NCBI GenBank assembly: GCA_905235795.1
Contig: CAJOMS010000001.1
Location: 444-39,604, forward strand
Direction of reading: 5' to 3'
From: an uncultured Clostridia bacterium
Lineage (GTDB): Bacteria > Bacillota > Clostridia > Christensenellales > Borkfalkiaceae
Length of the DNA stretch: 39,161 nt
Shown: positions 9,569 through 17,781 of the stretch, piece by piece
Numbering within the stretch: position 1 is the stretch's first letter
Layout: each line of letters opens with the position of its first letter
The notes under the pieces: model-generated
Told to the model about the DNA's origin: nothing
Seen by the model: the letters and a program-made list of their open reading frames with translations, nothing else
The model's database searches: none
Made by a program: the position numbers and the translations under genes

Positions 9569-10597
9569 TTATTTTCTTGCCTTATTAAATTTAATTATCA
9601 TTACAGCCGTAAATATGCTCACAAGAAAGTCGAGTGCAATTACAACATAGCTAATTACGGATAAACCGCCGGCCATACCGGCAATAAGATTACCTATGAA
9701 ACCTGAATCTCCCGATAAATTGCCAAACACGTTAGCAACAAGTGAAAGTAACAGATTTCCCATAATGGCTGAAATAATCTCTTTTGCCGCGCTGAATACA
9801 GCTAAAATTATGCATACAACCGCTGCAAAATTGCCGCCGCTCTTTGTTCCTGCGCTTTTATCCTTTTCAATACTCTGGCCGACATTGAGAAGTTTTTTGA
9901 TTGAACTGAAGTAAATAATAGAAAATACAAATGTTATGAGGGATATAATAAAACCTAAAGGATTTGCCACAAAAGTGAACAGCCCGCCTATAAGCTCTAA
10001 ACTCCCACCTATTATATTGAAAATGAATACTATGATGAACGGAACTTTAATCAGCGTCACGCCGGCAGAAGAAAGTTTCTTTTTCTTTGCGGTTGCAAAT
10101 ATTACCCACAATCCGACGACCGTTAGAATATCGAATATACCGCCAAACAATTTTGTAAAATTAAGGCTTAATATATTCCCGATAAATCCCGTAATGAGAG
10201 TGAGGGTGGAAAAAATGCAAAAAATCAGCATCATAAGGCTTCCGCCAACACTAAATACAGCTTCTTTTTCCTTTTCTGTCGCAGGAATAGGCGCAGGTTT
10301 TACGGCTACCGTATTTTGCACAGGGGCATATTGAGGTTGCCCGTAGTAAGGCTGACCGTTGGGGTACTGCTGTTGTCCGTTGTAAGGCTGACCGTTGGGG
10401 TACTGCTGTTGTCCGTTGTAAGGCTGACCGTTGGTATACTGCTGTTGCCCGTTGTAAGGCTGACCGTTGGTATACTGCTGTTGCCCATTGTAAGGCTGAC
10501 CGTTAGGGTGCTGCGGTTGCCCGTTGTTAGGCTGACCGTTTTGCAAATTACCCTGAGGCCTTTCGTTTAAGTTGTTTTGGCTTTCGTTTTCATTCAT
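9569..10597 (-). CDS. Multi-TM membrane protein with an N-terminal Gln/Pro/Tyr/Gly-rich 12-aa repeat domain
   Basis: Tandem 'NGQPYNGQQQY(P/T)' repeats, then hydrophobic segments. Confidence 0.8.
   Translation of the reverse strand: MNENESQNNLNERPQGNLQNGQPNNGQPQHPNGQPYNGQQQYTNGQPYNGQQQYTNGQPYNGQQQYPNGQPYNGQQQYPNGQPYYGQPQYAPVQNTVAVKPAPIPATEKEKEAVFSVGGSLMMLIFCIFSTLTLITGFIGNILSLNFTKLFGGIFDILTVVGLWVIFATAKKKKLSSAGVTLIKVPFIIVFIFNIIGGSLELIGGLFTFVANPLGFIISLITFVFSIIYFSSIKKLLNVGQSIEKDKSAGTKSGGNFAAVVCIILAVFSAAKEIISAIMGNLLLSLVANVFGNLSGDSGFIGNLIAGMAGGLSVISYVVIALDFLVSIFTAVMIIKFNKARK
10336..10525 (-). repeat. In-frame 36-bp coding tandem repeat (about 5 units)
   Basis: Repeated ccgttgtaaggctgaccgttggg/tatactgctgttg within the 9569-10597 CDS. 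Confidence 0.85.
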
Positions 10598-10617
10598 AAT
10601 TTGTACCTCATCTTTTT

Positions 10618-10756
10618 TTTAGCAAAAAATGCGAATTCTATATATATCCCAAAAAACAGCATTTTTTGCTAATTAATCCCATTATACACGCAAAATTTGC
10701 TAATGTCAAATAAAAAATAGTATTTTTTGCTAACAATTTTAATGTATTTAGCAATT
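10618..10756. promoter_or_regulatory. Cluster of five operator-like half-sites (TTAGCAAAAAAT / ATTTTTTGCTAA) between divergent genes
   Basis: 10618-10632 tttagcaaaaaatgc; 10659-10674 gcattttttgctaatt (inverted, 13-bp perfect arms with the first); 10693-10704 aaatttgctaat; 10721-10733 tattttttgctaa; 10745-10756 tatttagcaatt. Confidence 0.65.
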
Positions 10757-10778
10757 ATTGCAAGTGAGATAAAATGTT

Positions 10779-11111
10779 ATGATAAAATTAAAAGAATTGA
10801 GAACTCAAAAAGGACTTACGCAACGAGCTTTGGCTGAAAAAATAGACGTAAAAAATTATACCATAGGTAAATGGGAACAAGGGATTGTCGAACCGAGCAT
10901 ATCGGATCTTGTCGCTATGGCGGATTTTTTTGAATGCAGTATCGATTATTTGATTGGGCGAGAAGATGATTTAGGCGTTATAATAGTCGGCGCGGATAAG
11001 GATGCCGACAATATGGAAATAATAAATTATTTTTCAAAGCTATCTCCCGAAAGGAAAAAGACGGCTAAATCTATTTTGCGCGATATGTTTATCGCTAACG
11101 ATAGTAATTAA
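10779..11111 (+). CDS. XRE-family transcriptional regulator
   Basis: 'LKELRTQKGLTQRALAEKIDVKNYTIGKWEQGIVEPSISDLVAMADFFECSIDYLIGR' HTH. Confidence 0.93.
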   Translation: MIKLKELRTQKGLTQRALAEKIDVKNYTIGKWEQGIVEPSISDLVAMADFFECSIDYLIGREDDLGVIIVGADKDADNMEIINYFSKLSPERKKTAKSILRDMFIANDSN

Positions 11112-11439
11112 AATTATTTTTTAGCGTTAATTTCCGCACAGTCGAAATCTAACCGTTTGCGCCGAGGGGTAACCCGAACGGAAAGCCGAAACCAAAGCGT
11201 ATTTCTACGTGAAAATAATTAAAAATTTGAAAATTATACTCAAGTTATCAAAACTGCTTGAATTTTGGGGAACTTTTGCTATATATAATAATGTTATAAA
11301 TTTCCCCATAAGGAGAAAGCGAGTATGGATTATCGATAATGTCGGAGAAAGGGGATTTGGTCAATATAAAAAATTTCAGCCGAAAGCCTGAAAATCTCAC
11401 CTTCAGGCGTAAGCCTAAAATATCACTCAATAAAAATTT

Positions 11440-11465
11440 AAGCCCCGTTTTTGCGGGGCTTTTTC
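11440..11465. terminator. Terminator-like hairpin
   Basis: aagccccgtttttgcggggctttttc. Confidence 0.65.
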
Positions 11466-11467
11466 CT

Positions 11468-11668
11468 TCAATCGGTCAAACCGAGTATATAATCCGTGGT
11501 CTCGTCAAAAAATTCGGCAAGGGCAATTATGGCAGAAGCGGTAGGCTCGGTTTTGCCAAGCTCCCACTTTGCCACAGCCGACTGGCTGACGTTTATTTTT
11601 TTAGCAAGCTGCATCTGACTAAGCCCCGCATTCGTACGCAAATCTTTTATTCTATCCTTATATTCCAT
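11468..11668 (-). CDS. XRE-family transcriptional regulator (start at MEYKDRIKD)
   Basis: 'IKDLRTNAGLSQMQLAKKINVSQSAVAKWELGKTEPTASAIIALAEFFDETTDYILGLTD'. Confidence 0.92.
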   Translation of the reverse strand: MEYKDRIKDLRTNAGLSQMQLAKKINVSQSAVAKWELGKTEPTASAIIALAEFFDETTDYILGLTD

Positions 11669-11703
11669 TATAATATTATAAACGGTAATAATCGTTAAAA
11701 TAC

Positions 11704-11732
11704 TTGACAAGTCTTATAAGACTTGCTACAAT
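11704..11732 (+). promoter_or_regulatory. Consensus promoter TTGACA-N17-TACAAT with an 18-bp palindrome filling the spacer
   Basis: TTGACA 11704-11709; TACAAT 11727-11732; palindrome caagtcttataagacttg 11708-11725. Confidence 0.72.
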
Positions 11733-11785
11733 TAATAAATGTTGGGAATTTTTCCATTTAAAAAATTTTTTTAGGAGGACTTATT

Positions 11786-12949
11786 ATGAAAAAACACGTA
11801 CTAATTACGTCGTTGCTTGCCATGCTTATGGTCGTTGTAATGGCGTTTACGGCTTGTACCACGGAGGGTACCGGCAAAAGAGATAATGATAATTTATCTT
11901 ACAAAAAAATCAGAACGCTTGACGATTTGCTTGAAGTTGAACTCGACCCCACTGCTAATTATAAATTGATGGACGATATCGACTGCGGCGGTACCATCCT
12001 GCGCGCTATCGGTACGGAGGAGACGCCCTACAGCGGAACTTTCAACGGTAACGGCTATACGATAAAGAATTTTAAACTCGCGCCGGGGCTTTACACGGGC
12101 GTTTTCGGCTACGTAACGGGCGTGATAAAAAATCTTAACATAGCGGATTTTTCAATGGAACTTCTCTCTAACTACAACGTTGCCGATATATATTATATGG
12201 GCGGTATAGCGGCTTTCCTTACAGAGCCCAAAGTTGAAGAACCCGAAACGTCGGAGACTGAAGGGAAAGAAGGCGAAACCGCGGCTGAGAAGCCCGAAAA
12301 AGTCGTTGCAGGCGGCATAATCCAAAATTGCACCGCTATAAACGGCGACTTTAAAGCGACAACCGGCAAGCAAGCTAACATGGGCTTAATAGTAGGCTAT
12401 TGCAAAGGCGCAACCGTAGTTGAAAACTGTGTAGCGGCGGGCAGCATTTATTATTATAGTAGTTTAGCCGGTACAGCTGACGGCTTCGGCGGCATAGTGG
12501 GTAAGTCCGACGACGCTGCGTCGGTCGTCGACAAGTGCCTTGCAGACGTGCGGCTTGATGTAACGCATGGATATACATATCGTTATTATGAAGGATTCTT
12601 ACCTGCCACTGGTACTGCTCGCGGAGGTTACGTCGGTATAATAGCGGGATACGACGTCGGCACTGTGAGCAACTGTATGTCTTTAGGTTCCATTAATCAC
12701 CTTTATGTATATGGAGCTAATGAAGTATGCGGCTGGGGAAATATTATTTCAAACTGCTATGCGTCTGACGACGTAAACATAAAAAATCAAGCTTTGCAGT
12801 TCATAGCGAGGGAGAGCATAAACAGGTCGTTCTTCTTGGTTACGCTTAACTGGAGCGAAGATATATGGAACTTGAAAAAAGTTGACTTCACTTTAGGTGA
12901 AAACGAAGACGGAACTGCAAAACAAACGGTTTATCCTTCGCTTAAGTAA
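11786..12949 (+). CDS. Surface lipoprotein with GLUG-like repeats
   Basis: Signal plus lipobox 'MVVVMAFTACTTEG'; 'YSGTFNGNGYTIKNFKL' and 'GLYTGVFGYVTGVIKNLNI' repeat type. Confidence 0.75.
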   Translation: MKKHVLITSLLAMLMVVVMAFTACTTEGTGKRDNDNLSYKKIRTLDDLLEVELDPTANYKLMDDIDCGGTILRAIGTEETPYSGTFNGNGYTIKNFKLAPGLYTGVFGYVTGVIKNLNIADFSMELLSNYNVADIYYMGGIAAFLTEPKVEEPETSETEGKEGETAAEKPEKVVAGGIIQNCTAINGDFKATTGKQANMGLIVGYCKGATVVENCVAAGSIYYYSSLAGTADGFGGIVGKSDDAASVVDKCLADVRLDVTHGYTYRYYEGFLPATGTARGGYVGIIAGYDVGTVSNCMSLGSINHLYVYGANEVCGWGNIISNCYASDDVNIKNQALQFIARESINRSFFLVTLNWSEDIWNLKKVDFTLGENEDGTAKQTVYPSLK

Positions 12950-12971
12950 TGGTGGAAATATAATTTAAATA

Positions 12972-13003
12972 CGGGGCTTGCCTTTTATTTAGGCAAGCCC
13001 TTT
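12972..13003 (+). terminator. Terminator-like hairpin
   Basis: acggggcttgccttttatttaggcaagcccttt. Confidence 0.6.
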
Positions 13004-13050
13004 CAAGTCCTGCAAAATGCCGATAATGCGCGATAAAGGCGGCTTTTTGA

Positions 13051-13575
13051 TTAAACGAGCAATTCGGGGTGGCGTATTACAGCCGATTCCGGCGGGGTGG
13101 AATCGGGGAAAACTTTCCACAAAAAGCTTTCGGTAGAAGTCGTGGCTTCAAGCGGGGTGCGCACGTATTTTGCGGTGGCGGTGGCAAGCACGTTGCCGCG
13201 CTCGTCCTCTATATAGCCCTTACCTGTAAAGCCGAGCTTGTAAAGCCCCGTTATCTTGCCGAAACACAGCAGGGTTTCGCCCAAGGGCACGGGCTTTTTA
13301 AAGGATACTTCTATCTTCCCCGTAACGCCCCATATATCGGGATCGGTTATCTGTACGGCGCGGCATATCGTTTCGTCTAAAATGGCGGTTATCATGCCGC
13401 CGTGCATGCGGTCGGGGTAGCTTTGGTGAGGAAATTTACCCTTGGCAACGCCCAAAAGCACGCCTTCTTCCAGCTCGTAAAAATCCATGCCGAGCGCCGT
13501 TTCTGCGGTTTTGCCGCACACTATGCAGTTATCGCTGTTGCATTGTTTTTTTAAAACTTTTAAAATCTCGTCCAT
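13051..13575 (-). CDS. PaaI-like hotdog-fold thioesterase
   Basis: 'FPHQSYPDRMHGGMITAILDETICRAV' hotdog motif (HGG...LDE). Confidence 0.82.
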   Translation of the reverse strand: MDEILKVLKKQCNSDNCIVCGKTAETALGMDFYELEEGVLLGVAKGKFPHQSYPDRMHGGMITAILDETICRAVQITDPDIWGVTGKIEVSFKKPVPLGETLLCFGKITGLYKLGFTGKGYIEDERGNVLATATAKYVRTPLEATTSTESFLWKVFPDSTPPESAVIRHPELLV

Positions 13576-13795
13576 AAATTACCTCTCAAACATTATAGCA
13601 CTTTACGTAAATCGGTGCAACGTTTGACTTAAACGTTTACCGCGTTTTAATTTTACCGATTTTAAACAAATTGCTTTACAAACCGAGCGATATGTTTTAT
13701 AATTATTAAAAATTGTAAAAACGCCGATCTCGGTTTATAAATACGTACATTTAAGGCATATTTAAGGTCTTATTTATACCAAGCGGGGGGATAAA

Positions 13796-14164
13796 ATGAA
13801 AAATTCGGAATCTCGTGAAATGTATCTTGAAACGATACTTATTCTTAAAAACAACGGTATGCGGGCGCGCGCCGTGGACGTTGCCAACGAACTCGGCTTT
13901 TCGAGGCCGAGCGTTTCAAACGCGATGAAACTGTTGCAGAACGAGGGATACGTTTACGTAGATACCGCCGGCGAAATAGCCTTTACCGAAAAGGGAAAAT
14001 ACGCCGCGGAAAAGGTGCTTGAAAGGCATACTTTGCTTACCGCAATGCTTATGGACGCGGGCGCCGACCGCGAGCTGGCGGAAGATAACGCCTGCCGCAT
14101 AGAACACGTTATTTCCGACGAGATGTTTGAAATACTGAAAAAGAAGTATAAAAAAATAAATTAA
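13796..14164 (+). CDS. DtxR/MntR-family metal-dependent regulator
   Basis: 'SREMYLETILILKNNGMRARAVDVANELGFSRPSVSNAMKLLQNEGYVYVD' and 'ERHTLLTAMLMDAGADRELAEDNACRIEHVISDE'. Confidence 0.92.
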   Translation: MKNSESREMYLETILILKNNGMRARAVDVANELGFSRPSVSNAMKLLQNEGYVYVDTAGEIAFTEKGKYAAEKVLERHTLLTAMLMDAGADRELAEDNACRIEHVISDEMFEILKKKYKKIN

Positions 14165-14549
14165 AATTCATCTCAAGCTAAACAAATATCTTTATCAAAA
14201 TCCATTAAGGGATCAATCGGCGTGATTGAAGAAATATTGCGAGGTTAAGGATTATTAACCATTTTAAAAGTTGTTTGAAAGGACTTTTTGTTGGCGACAG
14301 TATCGTATCCGTTGAATGTAGAAGAATAAATGGCGGTTATACTTCTCACGCATTTATACTTAATTTAAATAGAAGTAAAATATACATTGAAACGAATTTT
14401 AGGATAAAAAGCAATTCAAAAATCTTATTAAATTTTAACGATCTATTTTAAAGCGTTTCAAAACGAAATCGGGACTCGGGTATATTATCCGAGCTTTTTT
14501 CTTTTCAATTTCTGCAAAATTTGAGGTTTTTATATTTGAATATGTCAAA

Positions 14550-14583
14550 ACCTATTGACAAAAAATATAACAATAGGTATAAT
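14550..14583 (+). promoter_or_regulatory. Consensus promoter TTGACA-N17-TATAAT overlapped by an inverted repeat
   Basis: TTGACA 14555-14560; TATAAT 14578-14583; arms acctattg (14550-14557) and caataggt (14571-14578). Confidence 0.75.
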
Positions 14584-14615
14584 ATAAAATATAATAAATA
14601 TTATAGGCGGTTTCT

Positions 14616-15491
14616 ATGCGAGAACTAATCAAACAAATACGGCAATATACGGGTTTAAGCCAAACTGAAATGGCAACGAAAATAGGGGTGAGATATGCAA
14701 CCATTAACCGTTGGGAGAACGGTCATTCTCAGCCGACTCGCCTTGCGCAGGAAGGGCTTTACACTTTATGCGAGGATTTTAACGTTCCCGCTTATGAAAT
14801 GATTATTGAAAAAATCAAGCGAGAAGTCGCCTCTCTTACCATAGACGAAGGGCGCATTTTACTATATCACGGTTCAAAAAGCGGTTTGGTGGGCGATATA
14901 AAACCTATCAGCCGTGAAAAATGCGACTTCGGCAAAGGTTTTTATATGGGGACTACGCCCGAACAGCCCCTTACCCTTATTTGCGACTTTGAAGAGTCAA
15001 AATTCTACGTAGTTTCTATTGACGCAAGAGAACTTGAGAGCATTGAAATTTCCGCGGACATAGATTGGGCAATGGTAGTGGCTTATCATCGCGGAAGAAT
15101 GGAAAGAATTAAAGGCAATAAGTTATATGAAAAGTACAGCACTATGACGAGCGGAAAGGATTTGGCTATCGGCAGCATTGCAAACGACAGAATGTTTTAC
15201 GTTATAGATAATTTTTTTCTGGGGAATATTACGGACGTTGCGCTGGTAAATAGTCTGTCTGCCCTTCAACTCGGGAAACAATACGTCGCCCTTACCGAAA
15301 AAGCATGCAAAGCGATAAAGATAGAAAAAGATATAGAACTTTCTTATTTTGAAAAGAAAGTTTTAAGAAAGGTAAGCGAGGGCAATCGGCAAAAGGGGGT
15401 AGACCTCGCCAATGGAATCTGCAAGTCATACCGCAGAGAAGGAAGATTTTTCGATGAAATTCTGGACGATGCTATAAAAGGAGAGAAATAA
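14616..15491 (+). CDS. XRE HTH fused to a DUF3990-type (ADP-ribosyltransferase-like) domain; putative toxin
   Basis: N-terminal HTH 'YTGLSQTEMATKIGVRYATINRWENGHSQPTRLAQEGL'; then 'LLYHGSKSGLVGDIKPISREKCDFGKGFYMGTTPEQPLTLI', typical of DUF3990. Confidence 0.8.
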   Translation: MRELIKQIRQYTGLSQTEMATKIGVRYATINRWENGHSQPTRLAQEGLYTLCEDFNVPAYEMIIEKIKREVASLTIDEGRILLYHGSKSGLVGDIKPISREKCDFGKGFYMGTTPEQPLTLICDFEESKFYVVSIDARELESIEISADIDWAMVVAYHRGRMERIKGNKLYEKYSTMTSGKDLAIGSIANDRMFYVIDNFFLGNITDVALVNSLSALQLGKQYVALTEKACKAIKIEKDIELSYFEKKVLRKVSEGNRQKGVDLANGICKSYRREGRFFDEILDDAIKGEK

Positions 15492-15916
15492 TGGACGCTT
15501 TAGAGTTGAAACTGTGCGATATACAAGGCAGGCTGTTTGAACTTTTCGCCGATACCGAATACGATGCCGAAAGCCTTGTAAAAGCATTTATGAACAGCGA
15601 AATAGCCAAAAATCTTGACTCTGAGTACAATCGCATGCAATGGGCGGGGGAGGAATATCTTTTGGAAGAACTTCTCGCCACTTGCAAAAACAAGTTTACA
15701 GGCAAGCGGGAAGGCTTTTCAAAAGACGTTTTGTTCTGGATGGGTTACGTTTATCGCTATTGGCATTTTTATACGGGCGAGGAAAGCAATAAAATATATA
15801 AACAGGCGCCGTATGAAACAATGAACGTCAATTATCTTATGTTCCATACGATGGACGTGGAAATGGCAGTCGACGATTTAAAAGAAATTTATAAACAAAA
15901 GAAAAAAAATTTATAA
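15491..15916 (+). CDS. Small protein paired with the DUF3990 gene; putative antitoxin/partner
   Basis: Start codon overlaps the upstream stop (taATGga). 'FMNSEIAKNLDSEYNRMQWAGEEYLLEELL...VLFWMGYVYRYWHFYTGEESNKIYKQAPYETMNVNYLMFHTMDVEMAVDDL'. I recall similar proteins beside DUF3990 genes, not verified. Confidence 0.75.
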   Translation: MDALELKLCDIQGRLFELFADTEYDAESLVKAFMNSEIAKNLDSEYNRMQWAGEEYLLEELLATCKNKFTGKREGFSKDVLFWMGYVYRYWHFYTGEESNKIYKQAPYETMNVNYLMFHTMDVEMAVDDLKEIYKQKKKNL

Positions 15917-16066
15917 ATACGACTGTTTGATTTGATATAAAAATAATCGTAGTTATAGCCCTGTATCTGATAGAATTAATATTTCCTATAGCGGGCACTT
16001 TATTTAGCGGGCACTTCATTTGCCCGCGTTTTTTTGTAAAATATTTTTTATTGCGATAGGATGAAA

Positions 16067-17032
16067 TTACAATTTCCTCACGGTAACTTCTCCGCTGGTG
16101 AGGGTAACGTTTCCGATCGGCGTTTGAACTATAAGCCCGCCGTTATCGTCTATATCGAGCGCTTTGCCGACCTTACGTTCGCCCGAAACGAAGTATTCTA
16201 TATCTTTTCCCGTAAGGTAGCCGTGCGCCCTGTAATACGGAATGTGCGCGTTATCTTTCGCGCTCGGCAAAGCGGAGAAAAACTCGCAAACCACCGCCGA
16301 AATAAGCGCGCTGCGCGTAAAACCGCCGCCGATACTGCCCGCGTTGGGGATCTCTTTCGGGAAGTTTTCCGTCTTTATATTTATACCTATTCCTATTATT
16401 ATATCCGAAACGTTGCCGCATTCTATATCCGTTACCGCCTCGGTAAGTATCCCGCATACCTTTTTATCGCCGAGATACACGTCGTTTACCCATTTTATAG
16501 AGGGTGAAAGTCCCGTTAATTTTTCAAGCGCCCTGCACACGGCAACCGCCGCCAAAGAAGTGACCTTTACCGCGTTTGAAAAATCCGTTGCACCGTGCAA
16601 CGCCAAGGTGAAGTACGCGCCCGTTTTATCCGGAGAATAAAAACTTTTGCCCGATCTGCCGCGCCCGCACGTCTGTTCTTCCGCCGCTATCAACGTGTTT
16701 TTGCCGGTGTGTATTGCCGTGCGTTTCGCCTCGTTATTGGTGGAATCTATCGTGGCAAAACATTTTACGTCGAGAGAGGGGAAAGGGTTTTCGATTCCGT
16801 CAGCTTCGGCATACGCTTTGCCGCAAGCGGAAAGTTCTTCCGGAGATAACACGTCCTTCCCGCGCAAAATATAGCCCGCGCGGTTTGTTCCGCTTATATC
16901 GTAACCTTCGGATTTAAGCGCGTTTATTGCCTTCCAAACGGCGCTTCGCGATACGTTCAGTTCCTCGGCGATCGTCTGCCCGCTGACGTATTCCCCGTCG
17001 GAAAGTTTTTTTAATATCTCGTCTTTAAGCAT
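16067..17032 (-). CDS. birA: Biotin-[acetyl-CoA-carboxylase] ligase with N-terminal HTH (BirA)
   Basis: HTH 'GEYVSGQTIAEELNVSRSAVWKAINALKSEGYDI'; 'EEQTCGRGRSGKSFYSP'; 'IKWVNDVYLGDKKVCGILTE'. Confidence 0.95.
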   Translation of the reverse strand: MLKDEILKKLSDGEYVSGQTIAEELNVSRSAVWKAINALKSEGYDISGTNRAGYILRGKDVLSPEELSACGKAYAEADGIENPFPSLDVKCFATIDSTNNEAKRTAIHTGKNTLIAAEEQTCGRGRSGKSFYSPDKTGAYFTLALHGATDFSNAVKVTSLAAVAVCRALEKLTGLSPSIKWVNDVYLGDKKVCGILTEAVTDIECGNVSDIIIGIGINIKTENFPKEIPNAGSIGGGFTRSALISAVVCEFFSALPSAKDNAHIPYYRAHGYLTGKDIEYFVSGERKVGKALDIDDNGGLIVQTPIGNVTLTSGEVTVRKL

Positions 17033-17097
17033 ATTTATATTTTATCATTGAATAAAACGGAAGTCAAGCTTATGCCGGTAAAGTTAATTTTTGTCAC

Positions 17098-17292
17098 GGC
17101 GTGGTGGAACGGGTGGCACCGGTGGGAAGTCAGAAAATGGGCGTAAGGCGGAACAGGTGGCACCGGTGGGAAGTCAGAAAATGGGCGCACGGTGGAACAG
17201 GTGGCAGCGGTGGGAAGTCGGGAAATGGGTGTAAGGTGGAACAGGTGGTATCAGTGGGAAGTTTTGGAAAATAGTCGTAAGGCGGAACAGGT
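17098..17292. repeat. Intergenic G-rich tandem repeat, 44-bp period, ~4 copies
   Basis: The 'ggaac' anchors end at 17110, 17154, 17198 and 17242 (exact 44-bp spacing), with a degenerate copy at 17288. Unit resembles ggaacaggtggcaccggtgggaagtcagaaaatgggcgtaaggc. Confidence 0.88.
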
Positions 17293-17539
17293 TGCGCGGC
17301 ATTTCAGAGGCAATTTACCACAGACAGGCGGCGATATGGGTTAAACGTAAGCAGGGGGCACGAATAGCGCATAATACGGCTCGAGTAGAAAAAATAACGG
17401 CTTTTTCAGCTAAAAGACGCAAGTCTTTCAGACTTTAATATGGGCGCTTAGCTAAAAGAAGAAATATTTTAAGACTAATTCGGGCAAAGGTAAAAAAAAC
17501 GAGAAAAATCCGCGTTAATTATCTATCTCAACGATTGCG

Positions 17540-17566
17540 TCTTTGAAGGTCAATGACCTTCAAAGA
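17540..17566. promoter_or_regulatory. 27-bp perfect palindrome (13-bp arms, 1-nt centre) upstream of the hydrogenase operon
   Basis: tctttgaaggtca-a-tgaccttcaaaga. Confidence 0.6.
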
Positions 17567-17781
17567 TATTCAACTATTCGCAAAACAAACGACAATTTGA
17601 AAAATTTTACAATAAAATTTAAGAAAATTATGATAAAAACACGAAAATTTTGTTGTAATTTGATTTAAAATGTGTTATCATTATTTAAGTATGAGAAGGA
17701 CAAAATTACGACTAATTTAGGCGGGATTTGAAATTCTTTATACGAAAGCATTAATGGAAATAAACCTAACGGAGGTTCTAA

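Noticed and set aside
10316-10570. Possible CRISPR or noncoding satellite
   Set aside because: Strict 36-bp period in frame inside a long CDS, so it is a protein repeat.
11339-11698. 119-aa plus-strand ORF preceded by an aaggagaa site and a 4-codon ORF (MDYR)
   Set aside because: Runs through a terminator hairpin and is antisense to the XRE gene at 11468-11668; translation looks like repeat/terminator sequence (FRRKPKIS...SPVFAGLF).
13681-13738. Inverted repeat aaaccgag...ctcggttt upstream of the mntR-like gene
   Set aside because: Only 8-bp arms separated by ~42 bp; within what chance could produce.
17098-17292. Possible CRISPR array
   Set aside because: Repeats are contiguous at 44 bp with no unique spacers.
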